A stretch of 11,694 bases of DNA from assembly GCA_023435925.1 (NCBI GenBank), contig JAEZLF010000079.1, forward strand, positions 1 through 11,694, given 5' to 3'. The DNA comes from Bacillota bacterium. GTDB taxonomy: Bacteria > Bacillota > Clostridia > Acetivibrionales > DTU013. The notes beneath the pieces were generated by a model, which was given only the letters and a program-made list of their open reading frames with translations, was not told the DNA's origin and searched no databases. Below, piece after piece: positions 5,514 to 11,694 of the stretch. The translations under genes were made by a program, and so were the position numbers. The first letter of the stretch is position 1. The number at the start of each line of letters is the position of its first letter.

Positions 5514-8135
5514 ATGAAAAAACGAGTAGAACTGCTGGCTCCGGCCGGCAGTATAGAAGCCTTGCATGCAGCAGTAGAAAATGGCGCTGATGCTGTCTAT
5601 CTGGGCGGTAAGCTTTTTAATGCCAGACAGAATGCAGACAATTTTGATGCAGATATACTGAACGAGGCACTGGATTATGCTCATATAAGGGGAACCGGTA
5701 TTTATCTGACACTGAATACACTGGTGAACGATGATGAGATGAAACAGGCTCTTTTATTTGCACAAGAGGCGCGCGAGGCAGGTATTGACGGAATTATTGT
5801 ACAGGATCTGGGGCTGGCGGGAGCGCTTCGCCATGTAATGCCGGATGTACCGCTCCATGGCAGCACCCAGATGACTGTCTATGATATAGAAGGTGTGCGG
5901 GTACTGGAGAAAATGGGCTTTACGAGAGTTGTGACAGCCAGGGAGCTGACTTTGCAGGAAGCGTCTGAAATAGCCCGGAACACAAAATTGGAGGTCGAGG
6001 TTTTTGTCCATGGAGCACTTTGTGTGTGCTATTCAGGGCAATGTCTGATGAGCAGTATGATTGGGGGCAGGAGCGGCAACCGGGGCAGGTGTGCTCAACC
6101 ATGCAGGCTGCCATACAGGATGACCACAGGAAACAGCTCGGATCAAAAGCCTCATTATTTGCTGAGTCCCAAGGATTTATGTTCTCTTGAGCATTTACCG
6201 GAGATCGTCAGCTCGGGCATCCGGTCGCTGAAAATCGAAGGCAGAATGAAAAGCCCCGAATATGTGGCTACGGTTGTGCGCATATACAGAAAGTATCTGG
6301 ACATGGCAATGAAGCGGGCAGATAACGGCAGTACCGGAAAATGGCGGATCGAGGATGCAGATATGCATGATCTCCTGCAGATTTTCAACAGAGGAGGTTT
6401 CTCATCCGGGTATATGAAGGGAAAGACCGGAGTGGATATGATGAGCTTTGAAAAGCCCAATAACAGTGGTATTTATCTGGGCAAGGTTCTCTCAGCAGAA
6501 GAACGGACCCAATCTGTAAGTGTCAGACTCGAGGACAAGCTTTCTGTGGGTGACGGTGTTGAAATATGGACAGGCGGACCCAATAGCCCCGGAGGCGTAG
6601 TCACCTCGCTCATTTCCCGTCATAATGCTGCTGTGAAAACAGCTGAGAAAGGTGAGCTGGTGACAATCGGAAGCTTTAAGGGAAAGCTGATTCCGGGAAA
6701 TAAAATATACAAAACACTGGATGCGGAACTCAACAGGAATGCCCGGGATTCCTTCTCGGGCAAAAATGGTAAACGAATAGAAATCGTAGGGCGCGCTACA
6801 CTCAAAAAGGATAAACCATTGATCCTTACCGTGGAGGACGGCGATGGGCATATTACATCAGCGAATGGAACCATTCCGGCAGAAGCCGCGATTAACAGGC
6901 AGCTGACAGAGGAACGGCTGAAGGAGCAGTTAAGCAAGACCGGTTCAACTCCTTTTATTTTTACGGAGATAAAGACGGAGCTTGAGGATGGATTAGCGCT
7001 GCCTGTCAGTGAAATGAATGAGGTAAGAAGACAGGCACTCGACCAAATGTTAAGACTGAGGGCAAACCGATATGGGGGCATTCGCAGCAATGACGGTATC
7101 GGCAGTCGAGTGGAAGAAGTTCTGAAGGGACGGTATGATTATCCGCTGCACGGTCAGTGCAATTCGATGGGAAGACGTAATACAGATTCTGTAAAGGCAG
7201 GAACAGGAGACCCCGCTATAGCGCTTTATATCTATCAATGGAATGAAAAATTTGACTATGGCAGTTTAGGAGCAGATCGGTTGTACCTTCCTTTTACAGC
7301 AAAAGCCAGACCCGGCTTCAGAGAAAGTGCGGCTGCATTACGAAAATCAGGCACAGAGGTATTTGGCTGGCTGCCGCCTGTAACGAGAGGTAATTGCGAT
7401 AGCCTGATAGAGAAATTTATCAAAGAGCGTTTGAACGAGGGGGACATAGAACCGCTGTTTGATGGCATCCTTGCAGGAAACATCGGAACGGTTTATCGGT
7501 TGAGCAGGATGGGATTGGCTCTCAGGCTGGCAGGGGACATTACCTTGAATCTTTTCAATTCCTTATCCATACGGGAAGCGGCACAGCTGGGGCTCGAGAG
7601 TGCGACACTTTCACCAGAGCTCACTCTGCAGCAGATCGCGGGACTGGCAGAGGTGGGCGTTCCATATGACAGATGGGGGAGGACATCCGGAAATGGGCTG
7701 ATGCTAGAGACGGTTGTTTACGGCAGATTGCCTCTGATGATCAGTGAGTATTGCCCTGTAGGCTGTGCAAAGGGCGGTTTCAGCGCATCTGCCAAATGCA
7801 GCGGCCGCTGCAGCGAGGGAGATTACAAGCTGAAGGACCGGCTTGGCATGGAGTTTCCGGTGTTGTGTGACAGACTTGATTGCAGAAGTACCTTGCTAAA
7901 TTCCAATGTTTTATTTGCTCCTGATATTATGGGAAAGCTTAAGACCGCAGGAATAGGCATTTGCAGATTGTACATATTCGATGAGGGACAGGAGACTGTT
8001 AAAGAGCTGGTGCAGCTTTACAGGGAGGCAGCAACAGGCGGCGGCATAGGCAAAGGGATATCTTCTGACAACATACTGGCAGATAAAATAAAAGAGTCGG
8101 GATTCACAAAAGGACACTATTACAGAGGGGTATAG
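5514..8135 (+). CDS. Long U32 family protein, probable RNA hydroxylase (RlhA/TrhP-related)
   Basis: An 873-residue protein. The start fits the family opening KKRVELLAPAGS (1-13), followed by ADAVYLGGK, LHGSTQMTVYD and the U32 signature region. This has C170, C172, C177, C193, C197 (CYSGQC then GNRGRCAQPCR), then LLSPKDLC with C223 and SLKIEGRMKSPEYV. In related U32 proteins (UbiU/UbiV) four such cysteines bind an iron-sulfur cluster. RlhA and TrhP hydroxylate 23S rRNA and tRNA wobble uridine. Residues about 320-520 fit the DUF3656 (collagenase-like) region. A C-terminal section (about 610-873) adds a second cluster: C747, C751, C761, C765, C784, C789. It ends with GHYYRGV, the common family ending, so the gene is complete. 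The older label collagenase/peptidase is not supported by a catalytic motif that I can see. ATG 5514 has GGAG at 5504-5507; ATG 5502 and GTG 5484 lack a good site. The rRNA versus tRNA target is uncertain. Confidence 0.88.
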   Translation: MKKRVELLAPAGSIEALHAAVENGADAVYLGGKLFNARQNADNFDADILNEALDYAHIRGTGIYLTLNTLVNDDEMKQALLFAQEAREAGIDGIIVQDLGLAGALRHVMPDVPLHGSTQMTVYDIEGVRVLEKMGFTRVVTARELTLQEASEIARNTKLEVEVFVHGALCVCYSGQCLMSSMIGGRSGNRGRCAQPCRLPYRMTTGNSSDQKPHYLLSPKDLCSLEHLPEIVSSGIRSLKIEGRMKSPEYVATVVRIYRKYLDMAMKRADNGSTGKWRIEDADMHDLLQIFNRGGFSSGYMKGKTGVDMMSFEKPNNSGIYLGKVLSAEERTQSVSVRLEDKLSVGDGVEIWTGGPNSPGGVVTSLISRHNAAVKTAEKGELVTIGSFKGKLIPGNKIYKTLDAELNRNARDSFSGKNGKRIEIVGRATLKKDKPLILTVEDGDGHITSANGTIPAEAAINRQLTEERLKEQLSKTGSTPFIFTEIKTELEDGLALPVSEMNEVRRQALDQMLRLRANRYGGIRSNDGIGSRVEEVLKGRYDYPLHGQCNSMGRRNTDSVKAGTGDPAIALYIYQWNEKFDYGSLGADRLYLPFTAKARPGFRESAAALRKSGTEVFGWLPPVTRGNCDSLIEKFIKERLNEGDIEPLFDGILAGNIGTVYRLSRMGLALRLAGDITLNLFNSLSIREAAQLGLESATLSPELTLQQIAGLAEVGVPYDRWGRTSGNGLMLETVVYGRLPLMISEYCPVGCAKGGFSASAKCSGRCSEGDYKLKDRLGMEFPVLCDRLDCRSTLLNSNVLFAPDIMGKLKTAGIGICRLYIFDEGQETVKELVQLYREAATGGGIGKGISSDNILADKIKESGFTKGHYYRGV

Positions 8136-8148
8136 GAGGAACGGTGAA

Positions 8149-8775
8149 ATGGTAAATACGATTGAGGTGTATATTAAGGTAGAGGGTGAGGGAAGGGTAC
8201 CTCAATATGCTTCCGAACATGCAGCAGGCTGTGACCTTTATGCAACAGAAGATATGGTCATCCGGCCGGGAGAAACAAAAATCATGCCTTTGAATTTTAC
8301 CATGGCTCTCCCGGAAGAAATGGAAGCTCAGATAAGACCGAGAAGCGGCTTGTCTTTGAAGACTGAGTTGAGAATCCCCAATGGGCCGGGCACCATCGAC
8401 AGTGATTACCGGAATGAGGTAGGAGTTATTTTACAAAATACATATAATATTGCTAACCTACCCTATCAGATTGCGCAGAATCCTCAGATACTTGATGACT
8501 TATATAAATATTTTAGAGAAATTGAGCTGTCGGAGTATCTGTCTGTGTATAAAGGAAAGGTGTTGGACAAGGACCCGGGATACGGCATTACCGGAGAAAA
8601 AATTTATGTGGATGATCAGGGAAACCCTTATGGTACGATTTATATTAAAAAAGGGGAAAGGATCGCTCAAATGGTTTTGTGCGAGTATAAAAGAGCGGAG
8701 TTTATACCGCATCCGGATCCGAAGGAAATTGGGAAGGATCGAGGCGGTGGCTTCGGGCATACAGGAAGCCTTTAA
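8149..8775 (+). CDS. dut: dUTP diphosphatase (trimeric dUTPase family) with internal insertion
   Basis: All five dUTPase motifs are present in order: AAGCDLYA (25-32), RPRSGLSLK (63-71), NGPGTIDSDYRNEVGV (78-93, with catalytic D84 and uracil-pocket Y87), GERIAQMVL (169-177), and the glycine-rich RGGGFGHTG (198-206) that closes on the phosphates. The enzyme splits dUTP to dUMP and pyrophosphate, keeping uracil out of DNA and supplying dTMP synthesis. The family is usually about 145-150 residues; this one has 208 because residues about 100-160 between motifs III and IV form an extra segment rich in helix-favouring residues (LDDLYKYFREIELSEYLSVY). The position after motif III Tyr-Arg is N instead of the usual G. 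AGGAGG at 8134-8139 overlaps the stop of the U32 gene, so translation is probably coupled. The gene ends tail to tail with the response regulator gene. Confidence 0.93.
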   Translation: MVNTIEVYIKVEGEGRVPQYASEHAAGCDLYATEDMVIRPGETKIMPLNFTMALPEEMEAQIRPRSGLSLKTELRIPNGPGTIDSDYRNEVGVILQNTYNIANLPYQIAQNPQILDDLYKYFREIELSEYLSVYKGKVLDKDPGYGITGEKIYVDDQGNPYGTIYIKKGERIAQMVLCEYKRAEFIPHPDPKEIGKDRGGGFGHTGSL

Positions 8776-9698
8776 AACCACAATTTATATCGGTTGTAGC
8801 TTTTATCTGCATATTTGCGCGCGTCTTTCGGGATGGAAACGATTTTCTCCAGCATTTCCTTGTCAGAGATCTTTTTGAAGGCTGTTTCCATCAGCATCTG
8901 GAGGCTGTCGCCGTCTTTCGGAAAGGTGACATAGACCGGGTAAATATATTCATGATGATCCACGTTCATACGCTCAAACTCCGGTTTCATTTTTGATGTG
9001 ATCTTCTCGCAGACTAATTGTGCGCCGGCTTCATCTGTGCAAGGAAGCACAATAATGATATCTCTGCTGCTATTCAGCACAATGGTATCTGTCCCGCGGA
9101 GTGTTTCTTTTGCCTTTTGTACCGCCATATTGAAAACGGATGCCTTATAGTCAATAGAGGCTTGCTGCCCGGCAGTGGATTCTGTATTCAGCTGAAGAGT
9201 AGTAATGAGAATAAGTGACAACGGATACCGGGTGCGTTTTGAATACTTGACCTCGCGTTCCATATAATTGTCAAAAGACATTTTGATTTCTTCTATATGA
9301 GAGGTATCATAATGAAAATTCCTGATGAGCCTGACAAGGCTTTTGATCGAGCTTTCGAGCCTTTTCACCTGATAAGGCTTGATAATGTAATCGTTGACGG
9401 AATATTTCAAAGCCTCTGCTTTAAGCTCCTGTTTATCAGATTGAGTTACAACAATAACCGGGACATCACCGTTTTCAGATAGCCGTATTTTTGACAAAAC
9501 ATCAAAGCCATCGAATTCTGTAGGGAATGACAGATCAAGAAGTACTAGCTTCAAATCGCTGATCTCCAACTGAAGCAGCTTGAATTGGCCGATACCCCCG
9601 ACCTCAATAATATTGAAGTCGCCGATCTTTTCGAGTATGTGACGCATTTTTTGCCGCTCATAGGAGGAATAATCCATTATCAAAACGGTGCCATCCAT
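8772..9698 (-). CDS. Response regulator: receiver domain plus degenerate GGDEF-like domain
   Basis: A 308-residue cytoplasmic protein. Residues 2-120 form a receiver domain: D9 in the acidic pocket (only one acidic residue is evident, in IMDYSS), phosphate acceptor D55 in LVLLDLSFP, T85 in VIVVTQS, and K107 in DYIIKPYQ. Residues about 140-290 align in pattern with a GGDEF domain: an opening helix (MEREVKYSKRTRYPLSLILI), then LRGTDTIVLNSSRDIIIVLPCTDEAGAQLV. At the place of the GGDEF loop there is NSSRD, so the metal and GTP-binding residues are gone and it should not make cyclic di-GMP. It could bind a partner or nucleotide instead. AAGGAG at 9707-9712 sits eight bases before ATG 9698. No partner histidine kinase is in the window. 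It is alone on the minus strand, divergent from the phosphofructokinase gene. Confidence 0.85.
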   Translation of the reverse strand: MDGTVLIMDYSSYERQKMRHILEKIGDFNIIEVGGIGQFKLLQLEISDLKLVLLDLSFPTEFDGFDVLSKIRLSENGDVPVIVVTQSDKQELKAEALKYSVNDYIIKPYQVKRLESSIKSLVRLIRNFHYDTSHIEEIKMSFDNYMEREVKYSKRTRYPLSLILITTLQLNTESTAGQQASIDYKASVFNMAVQKAKETLRGTDTIVLNSSRDIIIVLPCTDEAGAQLVCEKITSKMKPEFERMNVDHHEYIYPVYVTFPKDGDSLQMLMETAFKKISDKEMLEKIVSIPKDARKYADKSYNRYKLWF

Positions 9699-9737
9699 GG
9701 CAAGATCTCCTTCGAGTCATTTATTGATGAATTTATA

Positions 9738-9765
9738 GCTATATGACTATATCGGTATTTTTGAA
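9738..9765 (-). promoter_or_regulatory. Possible promoter of the response regulator gene
   Basis: On the minus strand TTCAAA (9765-9760) and TATAGC (9743-9738) are 16 bases apart, each matching four of six consensus positions. The start point would be near 9731, giving a leader of about 33 bases. The region is A/T-rich and other hexamer choices exist. Confidence 0.3.
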
Positions 9766-9804
9766 GTGTTTGTTAATGATTTTTACATTTAATACAGTGA
9801 CCCC

Positions 9805-9833
9805 TTCGAAATGGCTGATCCGTATGGTATACT
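9805..9833 (+). promoter_or_regulatory. Promoter of the phosphofructokinase gene
   Basis: TTCGAA (9805-9810), a 17-base spacer and TATACT (9828-9833), with TG at 9825-9826 making an extended -10. Transcription would begin near 9840 and leave an untranslated leader of about 115 bases. Confidence 0.55.
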
Positions 9834-9862
9834 ATCTTCGTGGCCAGGAGCTGGTATTTTGA

Positions 9863-9923
9863 GTCAGCAGTTAGTTCGTCTTCATTCATCGCCGGCCTGC
9901 AGGGGTCAGCGTCTTCTGAAGAC
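9863..9923 (+). repeat. Repeated elements in the phosphofructokinase mRNA leader
   Basis: GTCAGC (9863-9868) with CGTCTTC (9877-9883) is echoed by GTCAGCGTCTTC (9905-9916). The last is followed at once by GAAGAC (9918-9923), which can pair with either GTCTTC copy. Two exclusive pairings are therefore possible: a tight local one, strained by its one-base spacer, or a longer one with the upstream copy. No T run follows, so this is not a terminator, and it matches no riboswitch I recognise. Confidence 0.4.
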
Positions 9924-9955
9924 AAAGATAAATTAGGATAGCGGAGGCTTTTACA

Positions 9956-11245
9956 ATGAGAAAAAATGCGTTGGTAGCTCAATCGGGAGGGCCGTCACCT
10001 GTTATAAATGCATCGCTGCAGGGAGTCATTGAAGCATGTTTGTCGTATTCCGACCATATAGGAAACATTTACGCAGGCTGGCACGGTATTGAAGGCGTGC
10101 TGCTGGAAGAGCTTATTGATATGGGGAGTCAGCCTGAAGAAGAAGTGAAAAGGCTTCGCAGAACACCGGCTGCCGGCGCGGTAGGCACTTGCAGATATAA
10201 GCTTGGCGCACAACAGGCAGAGGATTTTAACAGAATTATTGATGTAATGATAGCACATAATATCGGCTACTTTTTCTATATCGGCGGCAATGATTCCATG
10301 GATACGGCCGGGAAGGTTTCAAAGCTGGCGAAGGAGCGGGGTATTGATCTTGTGGTTGCGGGTGTCCCCAAGACAATTGATAATGATTTAGGTGACGACA
10401 GGTTTACAATCATCGATCATACACCGGGCTATGGCAGTGCGGCAAGGTACTGGGCTCATCTGATACAAAATGTAAATGAGGAAAACAGAGGAATGTGCGG
10501 TTCGGAGCCGGTTGCCGTCCTTCAGGCAATGGGAAGGAAATCGGGATATATAACGGCTGCAGCAAGACTTGGCGATCCGTACAGGGAGATGCCGCTGCAG
10601 CTCTATATGGCAGAATCGGGGCACAATCTTGAGTCTCTTGCAGAAAATGTGAACCGTGAGCTGCAAAGATCAGGACGCTGTATGGTAGTTGTAAACGAAG
10701 GCTTTGATGTCGGACACCTTGGAGAGGCCAGGGATGCTTTCGGACATATTGAATACGGAGCCAGCAAGACAACTGCGTCACAGGTAGTGGTCAATTATCT
10801 GAATGAACATGGGATTAAGGCCAGAGGGCAGGTAACAGGCCAGCTGCCCGGTGTGCTTCAGCGGTCCACATCCATACATGCGTCAACCGTTGATCAGGAT
10901 GAAGCCTATGATGTAGGAAAAAAGGCAGTTCAGATCGCATTGGAGGAAGGAACCGGCTGGATGGCAACCATACTCCGAGCTCCGGGTGACCCATATCAGG
11001 CATACTTTGACAAAGTAAAGCTGGAAGTGGTGGCAAACTCTGAAAGGTTCATACCGAAAGAATGGCTTGCGCCCGGAGGAATAGACGTGACAGATGCATT
11101 CGTGAAGTATGCTCAGCCCCTGATTCAGGGCGGATGGCCTGAAATTGAGCTGGAAGGCGGTATCCAGAGGTTCGCCAGATTGGAAATAAAGTTTATTGAT
11201 AAAAAGCTGCCCGAGTATGTACCGCAGAATTTTAACAGGAGATAA
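9956..11245 (+). CDS. pfp: 6-phosphofructokinase, probably PPi-dependent
   Basis: A 429-residue phosphofructokinase. AQSGGPSPVINASLQG (8-23) is the opening phosphate-binding loop; GGNDSMDT (110-117) and PKTIDNDL (138-145) hold the phosphoryl-donor site, and D142 of TIDND is the catalytic base. GYGSAA (158-163) and MGRKSGYITAAA (192-203) follow, the latter binding fructose 6-phosphate. In this superfamily Asp at position 113 and Lys at 139 favour pyrophosphate, while ATP enzymes carry Gly in both places; this points to the PPi type. The length also exceeds that of bacterial ATP enzymes (about 320). It phosphorylates fructose 6-phosphate to the 1,6-bisphosphate reversibly in the cytoplasm. N112 replaces the more common Asp. 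GGAGG at 9943-9947 precedes ATG 9956 by eight bases. Its stop is followed within four bases by the next start, so the two are likely co-transcribed. Confidence 0.92.
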   Translation: MRKNALVAQSGGPSPVINASLQGVIEACLSYSDHIGNIYAGWHGIEGVLLEELIDMGSQPEEEVKRLRRTPAAGAVGTCRYKLGAQQAEDFNRIIDVMIAHNIGYFFYIGGNDSMDTAGKVSKLAKERGIDLVVAGVPKTIDNDLGDDRFTIIDHTPGYGSAARYWAHLIQNVNEENRGMCGSEPVAVLQAMGRKSGYITAAARLGDPYREMPLQLYMAESGHNLESLAENVNRELQRSGRCMVVVNEGFDVGHLGEARDAFGHIEYGASKTTASQVVVNYLNEHGIKARGQVTGQLPGVLQRSTSIHASTVDQDEAYDVGKKAVQIALEEGTGWMATILRAPGDPYQAYFDKVKLEVVANSERFIPKEWLAPGGIDVTDAFVKYAQPLIQGGWPEIELEGGIQRFARLEIKFIDKKLPEYVPQNFNRR

Positions 11246-11248
11246 AGC

Positions 11249-11694
11249 ATGCACGAAACGCGGATGACAAAATTGAAGAGCAAATGGAAAGCGATATTTG
11301 AGACGAAAAAGGATATTTTTACAGCGGTTGTCATCGTGTTGTTTATCTTCTTCAATGTATTAAAGATCTCATTATTTAATCATATGCTGGTTCCTGATGC
11401 AGATAAATGGATGCTTCGGTACAAATTTTTGAAAACTCTTCTGGTTGTCCTGATTACCTATCCGATTCTGTTCCGGTTTAAGTCCCGGATCCTGTTTGTG
11501 TCCTTTTACATGCTTCAGACGCTGTATATTCTGTTGAATCTGGGTTACTATTTCTATTTTCAGGATTACCTTCATATAGAACAGGTTTTATCAAACTTTT
11601 ATGAAGGCTTTACCGCAGTAAGAAATGCTTCTGCACCAAACAATCCGCTTATGGCGGTGGTGTTGATCGACCTTCCGTTTGCCATTTATCTGGC
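11249..11694 (+). CDS. Multi-spanning membrane protein, N-terminal part; possibly LTA synthase family (runs off window)
   Basis: The frame is open from ATG 11249 to the window end (148 full codons). AGGAG at 11237-11241, seven bases upstream, overlaps the end of the phosphofructokinase gene, so translation may be coupled. A basic N-terminus (1-21) is followed by membrane helices at about 24-43, 60-76 and 80-103, and a fourth starts near 134. The stretch LNLGYYFYFQDYLHI followed by a loop and VVLIDLPFAIYL recalls the membrane part of lipoteichoic acid synthase-type proteins, where a phenylalanine/tyrosine-rich helix end leads into a short outside loop before a helix with ID. The catalytic sulfatase-like domain, which would decide, lies beyond the window. 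The family call is inference; the membrane nature is directly visible. An alternative start is ATG 11264. Confidence 0.6.
   Translation, partial: MHETRMTKLKSKWKAIFETKKDIFTAVVIVLFIFFNVLKISLFNHMLVPDADKWMLRYKFLKTLLVVLITYPILFRFKSRILFVSFYMLQTLYILLNLGYYFYFQDYLHIEQVLSNFYEGFTAVRNASAPNNPLMAVVLIDLPFAIYL

Noticed and set aside
6620..7090. 156-codon minus-strand open frame within the U32 gene
   Set aside because: Serine/leucine-rich low-complexity translation typical of antisense to charged coding sequence; the plus strand has a clear family match.
8450..8878. 142-codon plus-strand frame overlapping dut in another frame
   Set aside because: It overlaps the conserved dUTPase motifs and runs into the convergent gene; its translation is rich in Arg, Ile and Cys with no family resemblance.
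1..11694. Defence island, mobile element, CRISPR array or prophage
   Set aside because: No transposase, integrase, repeat-spacer pattern, nuclease or phage structural gene was recognised; the dUTPase sits in a housekeeping-type operon and not among phage genes.

Overview
This window looks like an ordinary chromosomal stretch from an anaerobic Firmicute, most likely class Clostridia. The reasons are strong AGGAGG-type ribosome sites with short gene spacing, a flotillin preceded by an NfeD-like gene, a PPi-type phosphofructokinase, a ZapA with a long coiled-coil tail, and a very long U32 protein of the type common in clostridia. This placement is inference. No transposase, integrase, phage gene, CRISPR array, tRNA or rRNA was seen.

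Layout. (1) 3-1841 (+): the end of an NfeD/YuaF-like membrane protein, then a full flotillin, closed by a strong hairpin terminator at 1932-1988. (2) 2169-3917 (+): a single methyl-accepting chemotaxis protein behind an extended -10 promoter. (3) 4077-4487 (+): zapA (cell division), followed by a hairpin terminator that overlaps a possible promoter. (4) 4565-8775 (+): a tight three-gene run of an alkaline-phosphatase-superfamily metalloenzyme, a long U32 protein probably involved in RNA hydroxylation, and a dUTPase with a large internal insertion. (5) 8772-9698 (-): a response regulator whose output domain is a degenerate GGDEF fold; it meets the dUTPase gene tail to tail with overlapping stop codons. 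(6) 9956-11694 (+): a PPi-type phosphofructokinase, then the start of a multi-spanning membrane protein that may belong to the lipoteichoic acid synthase family and runs off the window.

How the genes fit together. NfeD and flotillin are a known membrane-microdomain pair. ZapA, the U32 protein and dUTPase are cell division, RNA modification and nucleotide hygiene functions, and the metalloenzyme beside them has no assigned substrate. The chemoreceptor and the response regulator are signalling genes with no partner kinase or chemotaxis gene in the window. The phosphofructokinase serves glycolysis, and the membrane gene behind it is probably co-transcribed.

I found no clear evidence of a new multi-gene system. 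The points most worth a second look are the two cysteine clusters of the U32 protein, the roughly 55-residue insertion in the dUTPase, the loss of the GGDEF motif in the response regulator, and a possible promoter placed inside the zapA terminator.
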